Shown: positions 46,244 through 55,100 of the stretch, piece after piece
Layout of the letters: each line of letters opens with the position of its first letter
Position numbering within the stretch: the first letter of the stretch is position 1
Source of the DNA: a virus
DNA: 62,876 nt
Strand: one strand, 5' to 3'
Virus record (IMG/VR): IMGVR_UViG_3300048694_000377
Location: 1 to 62,876 of that record
The notes under the pieces: model-generated
Database searches by the model: none
Told to the model about the DNA's origin: nothing
Seen by the model: only the letters and a program-made list of their open reading frames with translations
Position numbers and translations under genes: made by a program

Positions 46244-48313
46244 TTACCTACGGCCATCTGGGCGGGTATCGAGCCGGGGCGAGCCAAGCTGCCACTGAAC
46301 CCCGAGAGTGTTGGAGCTGACCTGCAAGGCCATCTGGCGTCCGCGCACCCGGACATAGGCATACTCTGTGAACTGCTGAACTGGGAATGTGCGCTGGCTG
46401 GTGTAGTTGTTCCCGCTGGTCACCGTCGGGTTGTCTGTATTGCCGTATGATGCGCCGGGGTTCTGCCGAGGAAGCATGGTCATGTTGACCACAGGAGCCG
46501 CCCCAGTTGAGCCATCAAAAGTCACATCAGGCACTATACGCCAGACATAGGCAAAGTGATCCCCATCCCCGATGTCAAAGTCTGCGGAGGCGATCGAAGC
46601 GGTAATGGGAACGGCCGTGCCGGTGCTGACGTCGTCCACCCCGTTCTCGTGATAAATCAGAGCACTGGACTGGCCGGCGGTGTCGTATTGGCAACCCATA
46701 GGGTACTGGCGCAGACGACTCCCCAGCCAAGACGTTCGGCTGATCGTGCCGTTGTACCAAGTGTTCTCCACATAGTTGTAGATCACATACTTGTCGGGGA
46801 TGTTGGCGCTGGCCGAACAGTAGAACCACCAGATTTCATTGAAGCCTTCGTTCTGACCGCCGTAGACCTGATACCCCTGACTTTGATTGATGTTGTCAAA
46901 GATGTCCCGGCGCAAAGCGCAGGGCAGCGTATCGACCTTACCCGAGTAGACATAGAACTTGTCGATGCCCATCCAATAGGTCAGGTTGTTGGCAGTCACC
47001 GCAGAATTGGGGCTGATGATGGAGATGTTCGACCCCATTGGCTGGAACGACCAAACGTATGGCGCTCCGATGTACTGCATGGAGTACAAAGCCAAATCCG
47101 TGAAGATCAAAATCTCTTGGCGGGTCTGAACAGCCGAGACAATCTGTGAGCCTTGGCTCAAACGGTACGAGCCCGCTTGGTTAGTGATGGCAGGAAGCCA
47201 CACATTGTAAGATTCTTGATCAGACCAGCGAACCAAAAGCGGATCAAGGTTTGGGGTGCTTACCGTGTTGGATGGGTCGTTTGAACCAAAGGCAAGCACA
47301 AATCGGGTTGAGTCCGACACCATGACTTGGTTGACCTGAGACGGGCAAGAGGCGTCAATCGATACGGTGGTGACACCGGAGCCTGTGGCATAGTTCTTCT
47401 GGGTGATGGTGCCGCCTGCAACCATAACCTGCCCGCGATCAAACAAAGCTGCGTTGTTGTTCACGGCCCAGAAATTCATCGGGCCGCCACGGTATGCAAA
47501 GATCAGGTTCTCACCAAAAGCCGCTTGACTCCAAAGGCGTTGCTGAATACCCACCGTGGATGCCGAAGACTGACCCCAACCAGTTGACGAACCCGAAGAG
47601 CCGTTGTACCCACCCCAGCCACCGGTGCCCCAACCTGAAGCGTATGAAGCTGCCGTAGTTCCTGTGGTTGTCTGCGCGTAACCAATGACGGATGCACCGC
47701 CTGTACCGGTGTCGCTTGAGTTGGCCGTGGCGGTCGCCGTAATGGTGAACTGACTTGAGGTATTGACTGCAACAACCCGAAACTCGGCATTGAGGACGGC
47801 TGCCGTGATGTTGCCACCAAGGCTGACAGCTCCAGAGAAAGACACAAAGTCACCCACCTGAACACCGTTAGACGTCCAATTGACCGTGATGGTGCTCGAC
47901 CCATTGGTTGCGGCAAATGTAACTGCGCCAGCGGCGCTCTGGGTTTGAATTGGCGTGACGTCGTAGTACGTGCCATTGGTGCTGTATTGAATGTAATACT
48001 TAAGATTCGTGCCAAGACCAAGCAGATTGAACCCCGAAAGGTTCAGCCAGTTGTACATTGATTTGGCTTCGCCCCAGAACGTGCCAAATACCGACGACGT
48101 GGGCTGCAAAGCTGTGATGGTTGGGCCAGTCGTGAAAGTGCCGGCCGGCTCGGTTGTGGCAAGAGAGCCGGTGTCTTTGACCCAACCGCCGATTTTTTCT
48201 GGGAACCCATAACGAAACCGGACCTTCTCGGTTTGGAACCATGAACCCTCATTTGAGTATGAGGTCATCTCCCGGTTGACACCGGGTTTAAACTGGAGTT
48301 TGGTTAGCGGCAT
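46244..48313 (-). CDS. Tail hub / packaged-DNA-stabilising protein (P22 gp10-like)
   Basis: 689 residues. The N-terminus MPLTKLQFKPGVNREMTSYS then GSWFQTEKVRFRYGFPEKIGGW is a strong hallmark of a family annotated as packaged-DNA stabilisation or tail hub proteins, the P22 gp10 type. The rest is beta rich with repeated Trp/Tyr segments (IVSAVQTRQEILIFTDLALYSMQYIG, SNISIISPNSA and WMGIDKFYVYSGKVDTLPC in parts), suggesting a beta-propeller-like middle. It would close the neck after packaging. Called from N-terminal resemblance and position. Confidence 0.7.
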   Translation of the reverse strand: MPLTKLQFKPGVNREMTSYSNEGSWFQTEKVRFRYGFPEKIGGWVKDTGSLATTEPAGTFTTGPTITALQPTSSVFGTFWGEAKSMYNWLNLSGFNLLGLGTNLKYYIQYSTNGTYYDVTPIQTQSAAGAVTFAATNGSSTITVNWTSNGVQVGDFVSFSGAVSLGGNITAAVLNAEFRVVAVNTSSQFTITATATANSSDTGTGGASVIGYAQTTTGTTAASYASGWGTGGWGGYNGSSGSSTGWGQSSASTVGIQQRLWSQAAFGENLIFAYRGGPMNFWAVNNNAALFDRGQVMVAGGTITQKNYATGSGVTTVSIDASCPSQVNQVMVSDSTRFVLAFGSNDPSNTVSTPNLDPLLVRWSDQESYNVWLPAITNQAGSYRLSQGSQIVSAVQTRQEILIFTDLALYSMQYIGAPYVWSFQPMGSNISIISPNSAVTANNLTYWMGIDKFYVYSGKVDTLPCALRRDIFDNINQSQGYQVYGGQNEGFNEIWWFYCSASANIPDKYVIYNYVENTWYNGTISRTSWLGSRLRQYPMGCQYDTAGQSSALIYHENGVDDVSTGTAVPITASIASADFDIGDGDHFAYVWRIVPDVTFDGSTGAAPVVNMTMLPRQNPGASYGNTDNPTVTSGNNYTSQRTFPVQQFTEYAYVRVRGRQMALQVSSNTLGVQWQLGSPRLDTRPDGRR

Positions 48314-48344
48314 GGCGTGATTTTCCCATCAGACCACAAAGTCA

Positions 48345-48683
48345 TCAAGCGGTCGGGGCGTTGGCTTTTACCTTATTGACCACCGTGGTAACCAGCGTAT
48401 TGACGGCTTGGGAAGCGATCTGGGCACCGGCTGCCTTGAAGGAGTTTTGTGCAGTCATGATGCCAATGTCAATGGCAGCGGCAGTTGTTCCACCACCAGC
48501 CAAAGAACCCAGAACTGCCGTGGCAATTTCAGTCACGCAATTTTGCAAAACAGGCACAGCGATTTTTTCCAACTCGGCCATGCAAGCCTTGAAGTCGGCT
48601 TCGATCATTTGTCCTGTAGTAGACGTGTTCATCCATGTTTCCACAGCGTCAACATCTTGTTTCAAAGTGTCAAAAAAGCTCAT
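48345..48683 (-). CDS. 112-residue helical protein beside the lysis genes
   Basis: ATG at 48683 with a GGAG site, 3 bp after the preceding stop. An N-terminal helical region (FFDTLKQDVDAVETWMNTST), then AELEKIAVPVLQNCVTEIAT and Gly/Ala-rich LGSLAGGGTTAAAIDIGIMT, could form one or two membrane-active helices. It may be an accessory holin or a small structural protein. It is the last gene of the lysis cluster. Confidence 0.55.
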   Translation of the reverse strand: MSFFDTLKQDVDAVETWMNTSTTGQMIEADFKACMAELEKIAVPVLQNCVTEIATAVLGSLAGGGTTAAAIDIGIMTAQNSFKAAGAQIASQAVNTLVTTVVNKVKANAPTA

Positions 48684-48686
48684 GAT

Positions 48687-48905
48687 TTACTCCGTATCAC
48701 ATTTGATTCCAGCTTCGACGGGTGGAATCTTTCCGTCTTTCAATTGATTGACCGAATCAGGCACATCTTCATCCATTGTCGCCCACGGGCGGCAGTCCGA
48801 CACGTTGGCTTGTAACCACATGCATGATGGAGTTAAAGACACCAACGGCAGCAACAATGCCAGCCGCCAAATTCTGAAGAGTATCGTGATCAATGTCGAT
48901 TGCAT
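48687..48905 (-). CDS. Rz1-like lysis lipoprotein nested in holin gene
   Basis: 72 residues in a different frame inside the holin gene, ATG at 48905 preceded by AAGGGA. The N-terminus is a basic/hydrophobic signal (MQSTLITILFRIWRLALLLP then LVSLTPSC) with Cys where a lipobox Cys would sit, though -3 to -1 (TPS) is not consensus. After it CRPW, acidic residues and a final C form the pattern of small phage spanin-like lipoproteins. It is nested in the neighbouring lysis gene, as lambda Rz1 is. Its stop is 3 bp before the next ATG, so the DNA is fully used. Probable outer-membrane spanin. Confidence 0.6.
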   Translation of the reverse strand: MQSTLITILFRIWRLALLLPLVSLTPSCMWLQANVSDCRPWATMDEDVPDSVNQLKDGKIPPVEAGIKCDTE

Positions 48906-49047
48906 AGCCAAGTCCCTTTGCAATGCCCAAAGCTGCGGCAAAGAAAGCCACCAGTGCATTGAGCAAGACTGTTCTGTTCTTCCATGTCTCAGCATTTGCC
49001 AGTTCTTTGCCCTGCCGAAAAGCCGTCATGATGTCTGTGATCAACAT
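48769..49047 (-). CDS. Putative holin
   Basis: 92 residues from the ATG at 49047, overlapping the endolysin stop (TAATG) with GGGAG upstream. A charged N-terminal 25 residues precede two hydrophobic helices (TVLLNALVAFFAAALGIAKG and LAAGIVAAVGVFNSIMHVV) separated by GYAIDIDHDTLQN. Small two-helix proteins with this arrangement beside an endolysin are class II type holins that make the lesion. A spanin-like frame is nested in its 3' part. Confidence 0.75.
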   Translation of the reverse strand: MLITDIMTAFRQGKELANAETWKNRTVLLNALVAFFAAALGIAKGLGYAIDIDHDTLQNLAAGIVAAVGVFNSIMHVVTSQRVGLPPVGDNG

Positions 49048-49478
49048 TACAAACTCCCGTATAAATCGGATTCTTTTTTGCGTCTGTTGTATAGCCCAGG
49101 CACTGTTTCGCCGTTGCTTACATCCCAACGCAGAAATGCTTGCTGTGCACCAGCAAAATCACGATTATTGTGATCTGCCAGCACTGTTGAATGCTGGAAG
49201 TTCCCCATACCAATGTTGTACGTCAATGACACCAATGCATCAAATTGATTTTGAGTGGGAATAACCGTACACACTCGATTTAGGAAATTTTCAATCGGCA
49301 CCAATAATTCTTGTGCCAACCTTGCATCGGCTTCTTCTTGGGTGATCGTGTCACCTTCCTTCACGCCTTGAGTAAATCCATATCCAATCGTCCACACACC
49401 ACCAACATCCTGATATGCATCAGGACGAAACCCTTCAAATTCCTTGATGAGATCAATGCCTTGTGGAGAAGTTTTCAT
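49047..49478 (-). CDS. GH24 lysozyme endolysin
   Basis: 143 residues. The T4-lysozyme catalytic triad is present with the exact T4 spacing: E15 (KEFEG), D24 and T30 (WTIGYG), as in E11-D20-T26 of T4 lysozyme. The C-terminal half has the family pattern FDALVSLTYNIG and ending GLYNRRKKESDLY. It cuts the N-acetylmuramic acid linkage of peptidoglycan. No N-terminal signal or SAR helix is visible, so it needs the holin. Lies directly next to the holin gene. Confidence 0.95.
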   Translation of the reverse strand: MKTSPQGIDLIKEFEGFRPDAYQDVGGVWTIGYGFTQGVKEGDTITQEEADARLAQELLVPIENFLNRVCTVIPTQNQFDALVSLTYNIGMGNFQHSTVLADHNNRDFAGAQQAFLRWDVSNGETVPGLYNRRKKESDLYGSL

Positions 49479-49708
49479 TTACCAGAGTTGAATAAATGAG
49501 TGAAGTATCCAATTGCAGATGAAACAGCAGAGACGATGGCCATACCAGCCCAGAACCCACCTTTACCTTGATTGGCAAGACCAATCAATGTATCTAGTTG
49601 GTCTTCCATTTTGTTCATCTTTTTGCTCATGTCATCAAATCTGCGCTCATAGTCTTGGACTTTTTGCCAAAGAACGCCATATTTGACTGGATCAATTTCG
49701 ACTTGCAT
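49475..49708 (-). CDS. Coiled-coil protein with C-terminal membrane helix
   Basis: 77 residues from the ATG at 49708. N-terminal and middle coiled coil (VQDYERRFDDMSKKMNKMED), a linker GLANQGKGGF, then one hydrophobic helix (WAGMAIVSAVSSAIGYFTHLF). This is the XhlA/hemolysin-like plan found in lysis clusters. It ends where the endolysin begins. Role: membrane anchor or lysis regulator. Confidence 0.6.
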   Translation of the reverse strand: MQVEIDPVKYGVLWQKVQDYERRFDDMSKKMNKMEDQLDTLIGLANQGKGGFWAGMAIVSAVSSAIGYFTHLFNSGK

Positions 49709-49709
49709 G

Positions 49710-49883
49710 TCAATCAAAGCCTCTCAATGTCTTGGCCAACACCTTGCGTTTCTTCATCTTCGTGGTATCCGATTCCTTGACCTTCAATTTGGAAGCAGGA
49801 ATGTTCTTGCCCTCGGGGACATGAAGCGCCTTCTTCAAAGCACCAGGTTTTGAGATTGCCTTACTGATCCACTTTTCAGCCAT
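49710..49883 (-). CDS. Small basic protein, copy 1 of the MAEKW family
   Basis: 57 residues. MAEKWISKAISKPGALKKAL then basic KLKVKESDTTKMKKRKVLAK. It is a paralogue of the 59690-59866 gene: MAEKWI..AI.KPGAL..AL....G..IPA.KL. in both. Its ATG overlaps the end of the 55-residue gene. The family is common in phage structural regions; probably virion or DNA-associated. Function unknown. Confidence 0.7.
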   Translation of the reverse strand: MAEKWISKAISKPGALKKALHVPEGKNIPASKLKVKESDTTKMKKRKVLAKTLRGFD

Positions 49884-50043
49884 TTTGAGGCTCCTGTTCA
49901 GGTTGTGAAACTTGTGGGGGAACTGCGGGAGGCTTGGCGGCTTCCTTCAACCCATCAATCAGTTGATACACCTCTTGATAGGGCTTGAGTGCCAGATACC
50001 CGATGATTTGATTTGCCAGTTCCAATGAAATGTGCAGTTCCAT
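49876..50043 (-). CDS. 55-residue small protein before lysis genes
   Basis: ATG at 50043 with AAGGA; the stop overlaps the next gene. Helical N-terminus MELHISLELANQIIGYLALK, then YQEVYQLIDGLKEAA and a Pro/Gln tail. A recurring small phage protein; no function known. Confidence 0.65.
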   Translation of the reverse strand: MELHISLELANQIIGYLALKPYQEVYQLIDGLKEAAKPPAVPPQVSQPEQEPQNG

Positions 50044-50057
50044 GAATTTTCCTTTTA

Positions 50058-52151
50058 TTAACGCAACTCAATCCAGCTAGATGTTGAAGAAAGATTGCCA
50101 GTGAATGAATAAGTAGCACCAATTGGCACTACAAACTGATAGTTAAATGAGTTATTGATAGCGCTGTATGTGCAGATGGTTACCCCGCCAACAGTGATAT
50201 TTATACCCGACAACATATTTCCGTTGATGGCAACCATGATTGGTTTGCCCGTTGAATTGGTGTATGTTGTGCCAGATGTGCGGCTACTTGATACATCAGT
50301 CCAAGTTTGCCCAACACCTAAACTTACTGGCGCAGATGATGTCCAAGCCGATCCATTACTTGTCAACACGTTTCCACTTGTGCCGGGACTGGTCAATCCA
50401 GTACCGCCCAACGATGCGCCAAGTGTTGATGTCAATGTTCCAGCAGATGCTACAGACTGACTTCCAATATTGGATGATGTAATAAAACTGCCGCCCGACG
50501 CTGGAGATGTAGCATACGTTGCGTTTGTGGCGTTCGTGGCGTTTGTAACTGCTGTGGAGCCGATGACTGAAACCACTTGGGCCGCCGTCGCCGCAGTGAA
50601 TGCACTGGTACCATTGCCATAAGCCAAACCAGAAAGCGTTGCAACACCAGTACCACCGTTACCTACAGGTAAAGTACCAGTCACTCCAGAAGTCAAAGGC
50701 AAACCTGTTGCGTTTGTCAATGTTGCAGCCGAAGGCGTTCCAATATTTGGAGTTGTAAGCACGGGGCTAGATGACAGGACAACTGATCCAGTGCCAGTCG
50801 AAGTTGTAACACCAGTACCACCGTTACCTACAGGTAAAGTACCCGATACTTGACTGGTCAAACTCACTCCGGACAACGTGCCGCCAAGCGTCAGACTGCC
50901 TGAAGAAGTCACTGTGCCTGAGAGCGTAATGCCGTTGACCGACCCTGTGCCGCCGACTGAAGTTACCGTGCCTCCACCATTGGTGGAATTGATTGTTATG
51001 CCACCAGCAGTGTTGGTGATAGACACATTAGTTCCGGCCGTGATGGTGGCTTGGGTATATCCGGTTCCATTGCCAATCAATAGCTGGCCGTTTGATGGGG
51101 CAGTTGTGATGCCGGTTCCGCCGTTGGCGACGGCCACAGTTCCAGTCACGTTGGTGGCGCTGGTTGCTGTTGCAGCATTACCCGTAATGTTGATGCCCCA
51201 ATTACCCGTGGCATTGGTGCCGCTGACGGACGGAGCGCCAATCGTGTTGTAAGACACCGTTATTGGGGTGCCACCATTGAACGACGTACCTGTTGCCGCA
51301 CCGGAGCCAGAGTTGTTAAACGTGACAGCTTGAGACGTTGTAGCTCCAGCGGCAGACCAAGCAAACGCCGATCCATTCCAACCCAAGTAATATCCGCTGG
51401 TTGACGGCGCAGCAATAAACGAAGTGGCGCCAGAAGATGTCTGGTAAGGAATTTGGTTAGCCGCACCGCCGGCGATGTTGGTGGCATTTGTTGCGTTGGT
51501 AACCGCCGTTGTGTTGATGACGGCCACAACCTGGGCTGCCGTGGCAGCCGTGAATGCGCTTGAACCGTTGCCGTAAGCTAAACCTGTAAGTGTTGAAGCA
51601 CCGGTGCCGCCGTTACCTGCAGGTAAGGTTCCAGTTACCCCGGATGTCAAAGGCAAACCCGTGGCGTTGGTTAAAGTTGCGGCGGACGGAGTTCCGAGGT
51701 TTGGCGTCAGGAAGGTTGGCGACGCCATGTAATTTACCGCCTGAACCACATCGGTGCCGTTGCACACCAGAGTCATCTTTGATCCATTAGGAACCGTAAC
51801 TCCGGTCTGGCCCGCAACTTTTACCGTGACCGCATAACCGCCAGTTGTGTTGTTGTAGATGAAATACAGCTTTTTGTTGGCATTGGGGGATGTGCCGGGG
51901 ACAATCAAGTTACGCGATGCAGTAATTGCACCATTCAACTCGATGTATATGTTCCGAGCAGTGGCCGATACACCGGGCGTCATCAATAAAATAGTGTCTG
52001 CACCATCCGTGATGGTCTGCGTGACGTATCCGGAAATGGCCTGTTCGATCAACGTGCCAAGGTTGTTGTTGGTGGTTGATCCCCAGGTACCAGCCTGATC
52101 GCCGGTGCCAATCAGCTCAAGGGCGAGGTTTGTGGAATATGTGCTGGACAT
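50058..52151 (-). CDS. Tail fibre / receptor-binding protein with repeats
   Basis: 697 residues, Thr/Gly/Ser/Ala rich. N-terminus MSSTYSTNLALELIGTGDQA then GTWG is the anchor domain of a common phage tail-fibre family. Residues about 149-225 are repeated near residues 470-545 (GTPSAATLTNATGLPLTSGV and following GGTG.) with small changes; further GNGGTG motifs mark a repeated shaft. The C-terminal part (after about 600) is a compact beta region likely to bind the host surface. A chaperone domain is not visible. Probably the main host-range determinant. Confidence 0.8.
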   Translation of the reverse strand: MSSTYSTNLALELIGTGDQAGTWGSTTNNNLGTLIEQAISGYVTQTITDGADTILLMTPGVSATARNIYIELNGAITASRNLIVPGTSPNANKKLYFIYNNTTGGYAVTVKVAGQTGVTVPNGSKMTLVCNGTDVVQAVNYMASPTFLTPNLGTPSAATLTNATGLPLTSGVTGTLPAGNGGTGASTLTGLAYGNGSSAFTAATAAQVVAVINTTAVTNATNATNIAGGAANQIPYQTSSGATSFIAAPSTSGYYLGWNGSAFAWSAAGATTSQAVTFNNSGSGAATGTSFNGGTPITVSYNTIGAPSVSGTNATGNWGINITGNAATATSATNVTGTVAVANGGTGITTAPSNGQLLIGNGTGYTQATITAGTNVSITNTAGGITINSTNGGGTVTSVGGTGSVNGITLSGTVTSSGSLTLGGTLSGVSLTSQVSGTLPVGNGGTGVTTSTGTGSVVLSSSPVLTTPNIGTPSAATLTNATGLPLTSGVTGTLPVGNGGTGVATLSGLAYGNGTSAFTAATAAQVVSVIGSTAVTNATNATNATYATSPASGGSFITSSNIGSQSVASAGTLTSTLGASLGGTGLTSPGTSGNVLTSNGSAWTSSAPVSLGVGQTWTDVSSSRTSGTTYTNSTGKPIMVAINGNMLSGINITVGGVTICTYSAINNSFNYQFVVPIGATYSFTGNLSSTSSWIELR
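50519..50754 (-). repeat. Tail-fibre internal repeat, copy B
   Basis: Codes for the second NATGLPLTSGVTGTLP module of the tail fibre; copy A lies at about 51477-51707. The copies are near-identical in protein and clearly related in DNA, so they could recombine. Confidence 0.7.
51477..51707 (-). repeat. Tail-fibre internal repeat, copy A
   Basis: First copy of the NATGLPLTSGVTGTLP module; the partner is at about 50519-50754, 0.96 kb away. Confidence 0.7.
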
Positions 52152-52160
52152 GGAGGCTCC

Positions 52161-55100
52161 TTAATTCAGCGTGTTGATATTTTGCCAGTTTGGGTTCTGG
52201 CTGTCATCAATACCACTCCAATTTGGACTTTGTGGGTCATTGACAACTTGCCAGTTTGGAGTCTGGCCGTCGTTGATGATGTTCCAAAGATATGCCCCAA
52301 TCAGGCTGTCTTGGATGGCGGCAGACTCAAGAACAGGAGCATGGTAGACACTACCCGGCGCATTCAAAGAGTCGACCAAAGACGCAATGGCCACCACCGT
52401 GGCGTGGAAATTGGATGGCGCAACCTTGGGTATGTCCGTAATTGTGACCGTTTCAGCCACCAACCCAACAAATCGCACTCTGACCGCCTCGATGTCGGAT
52501 GCCGTGGCCGCCTCGGAAATTACAGGCTTGGTTGTGTATTTGGGTGAAACCTTGTCCGAACCAGTGGCGGCATCAGAAATGCTGGACTTGAATGCGGCTT
52601 TGACCGTGAGGGAATCCGCTTCTGTTGCGCTTTCTTGAACCCGAGCATTGAACACGCTTGCCGCAACCTTTACAGCATCTGCGGCAGTTACGCCTTCGGC
52701 AATCAACGACTTAAATACCGCAGCAGCTTTTTCAACATCTGAGGCCGTGGCGGACTCTGAAACCTGCGATCTAAGAGCGGCAAGGGCAACAAGGGTGGCC
52801 GCCGCGCTCCCAGATTCCGCAACCGTCGCAACAAACTTGGCTTGAGCAGCAACAAGACTGGCTGCTGTGGCGGACTCTGAAATAGTGGGGCGAGTGATCA
52901 AGCTGGCTGAAACAGCATCAGAAGCCGAGGCAGCCTCAACAAGATACCTGAAAAAACCCTTGATGGCCGAAACAATGTCCGCTGCAGTGGCCGACTCAGA
53001 TACGTTGGAAAAATAACTGAGCGCTGTACGGATGGTGTCCGCCGCAGTGCTGGATTCAGAAACGGTGGCCCGTGCGGTGAATTTGGTTGAGACTGAATCC
53101 GTGCCTGTGGCTGCCTCCAAAATGCTGGCCAAATAACGTTTGACCGCAGAAACGAGGTCTGATGCAGTTGCGGATTCAGACAACGTTGATTTGAACGCTG
53201 CTTTACTTGCAATGTTATCAGCACCTGTGGTGGACTCGGACAAAGCAGATTTGAATGCAGTCTTGCTGGAAATACTGTCAGCACCAGTAGACGATTCAGA
53301 CACTTTACCAAGCAGCCTGACTACAACGTTGATGCTGTCGGCGCCAGTACCAGACTCAGTGATTGTGACGGCATAAACATTTCCCGGTGCTGTGAATATC
53401 CACCCAGTGTTATTACTGACATTTGTGGAGTGTGTCCCTGCATACCAAGTTGATGTTGCGGGGGTGGCGTGGCTATCCTTGATGCTCAAATAGTCAACAG
53501 AAATTACTGGACTTCCTGTATAAGACAAGTTTGCCGCTGTTCCTGATGTACTTGAATTGATGGTCAGGGTATTGGTCGCATTGCCCGTTGCAGTCCAGTT
53601 TGCTACTGTTTGCGTTGTTCCCGCAGTAAATGTAATTGTCGTTGCACCAGTAGAAATGTAGCTTGCAGTGATGTTGCCAAATGTATTTGAGCCAGTAATG
53701 GTCAAAGCACCTGCACCGCCTTGATTAAGTGTGATGCCTGAGTAGGAAACACTTCCACCTTGAAATGATTTGGCTGATGCGCTGGTCAGGCTAATCGTGC
53801 CTGTGCCTGTAATGGTCAGTCCCGTTGATGTAGAGGCATTCCATCCACCAGTGCCACCAATTGTCCAAGTCCCAGAACCGATTGCAACAGTTCTCGTATT
53901 GGATGTGCTTGTCAAAACCGTAGAACTAGAACCTGTCAGCGTGACGTTATAACCATTTGCGTTGAAAGTCCCCCATGCTGGTTGCAAAGCATTTCCAGTC
54001 GCACTGCTGGAAAAAGCATCTTGCAATGTCACAGACCCGCTTGGACTGTTGATCGTGATAGGCTGAGTAAAAGTCACACCAGCATTTGTAATCGTCTGAG
54101 TGCCACGCCCTGCAAAAGTAACAATACCCGTACCCGACAACGTAGTACCAGTGCCGTTGATCCAGTTGCCGTAGATCGTTGGTGTAGTCGTACCCGTTAT
54201 CAGCGTCATCGTGCTGCTGATACGGGCACTCATGTTAATCGTGCCAATGTTGTAGTTGGCGTTTACTGTTACCCCAAGCCCGTTCCCAGGTAGCGGTGAA
54301 GGACTTTGAACAAACACCGCAGTGTCTTGAGCCAGTGGGAAATTGGTGGCACTACCAGCACCGCCATTCGTCAAAGACCAGTTACTTGTTCCCCAGCTAC
54401 CGCCTGAACTTGCAGCCCAATAAACCGTTTTTCCTGCAACAAACGTAATCCCGCTGTTGCCCTTGCAGTCACCCAAGCGAGTGCCAGATACAGGGGACGC
54501 CGCACCAGCAACGGTGATGTCTTGGAAGTCTACGTCAGTTGCTGAGAAAGCGGCGCAAGTCAGAGTACGGGTTGTGCCGAAAGTGTCAGACTGCACAAAC
54601 GTCCGCATCGTGGCATCAGTGCCAGCGGATACTGTCAATGTACCGTTAATGGTTTGATTTGCGGGGAGAACTACGGTGTTAACGCCTGCGCTGTTCCTGC
54701 CTGTGAACGACAAATTATTAAATGTATTTGTCCCACTTAAAGTTGGTGATGCACTTGGGCTTGTAAAACTGACGTTGTAAAAAGTCAGTCCACCACCAGC
54801 AAATGTAAATGCAGAAGCGGTGGATATGTTGATTGTTGATGTGCCAGCATTAAAAGTGAAATTTGTACTTGAAAAGTTAATAACCGAACCATTACTACTC
54901 AAAGAAACGGTACTACTGCCCAAATTCATCGTACGGGAACCTGTGGCGTTCGATGCTAAAGATGCAATAGTGACGTTGTAATTGTTGGTGGTGAATATTC
55001 CTGCGGTAAGAGTGATTGAGTTGGTTGACGATAAGGCACTACCTAATGTCCACCCACCACTAGCACTGCTGAATGAAATCGGAGCGAAACCTAATGAAAC

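Noticed and set aside
52182-53376. Plus-strand frames opposite the adhesin repeats
   Set aside because: Repeat-driven open frames in reverse with Ala/Val-rich sequence; no ribosome sites and the wrong strand for the late block.
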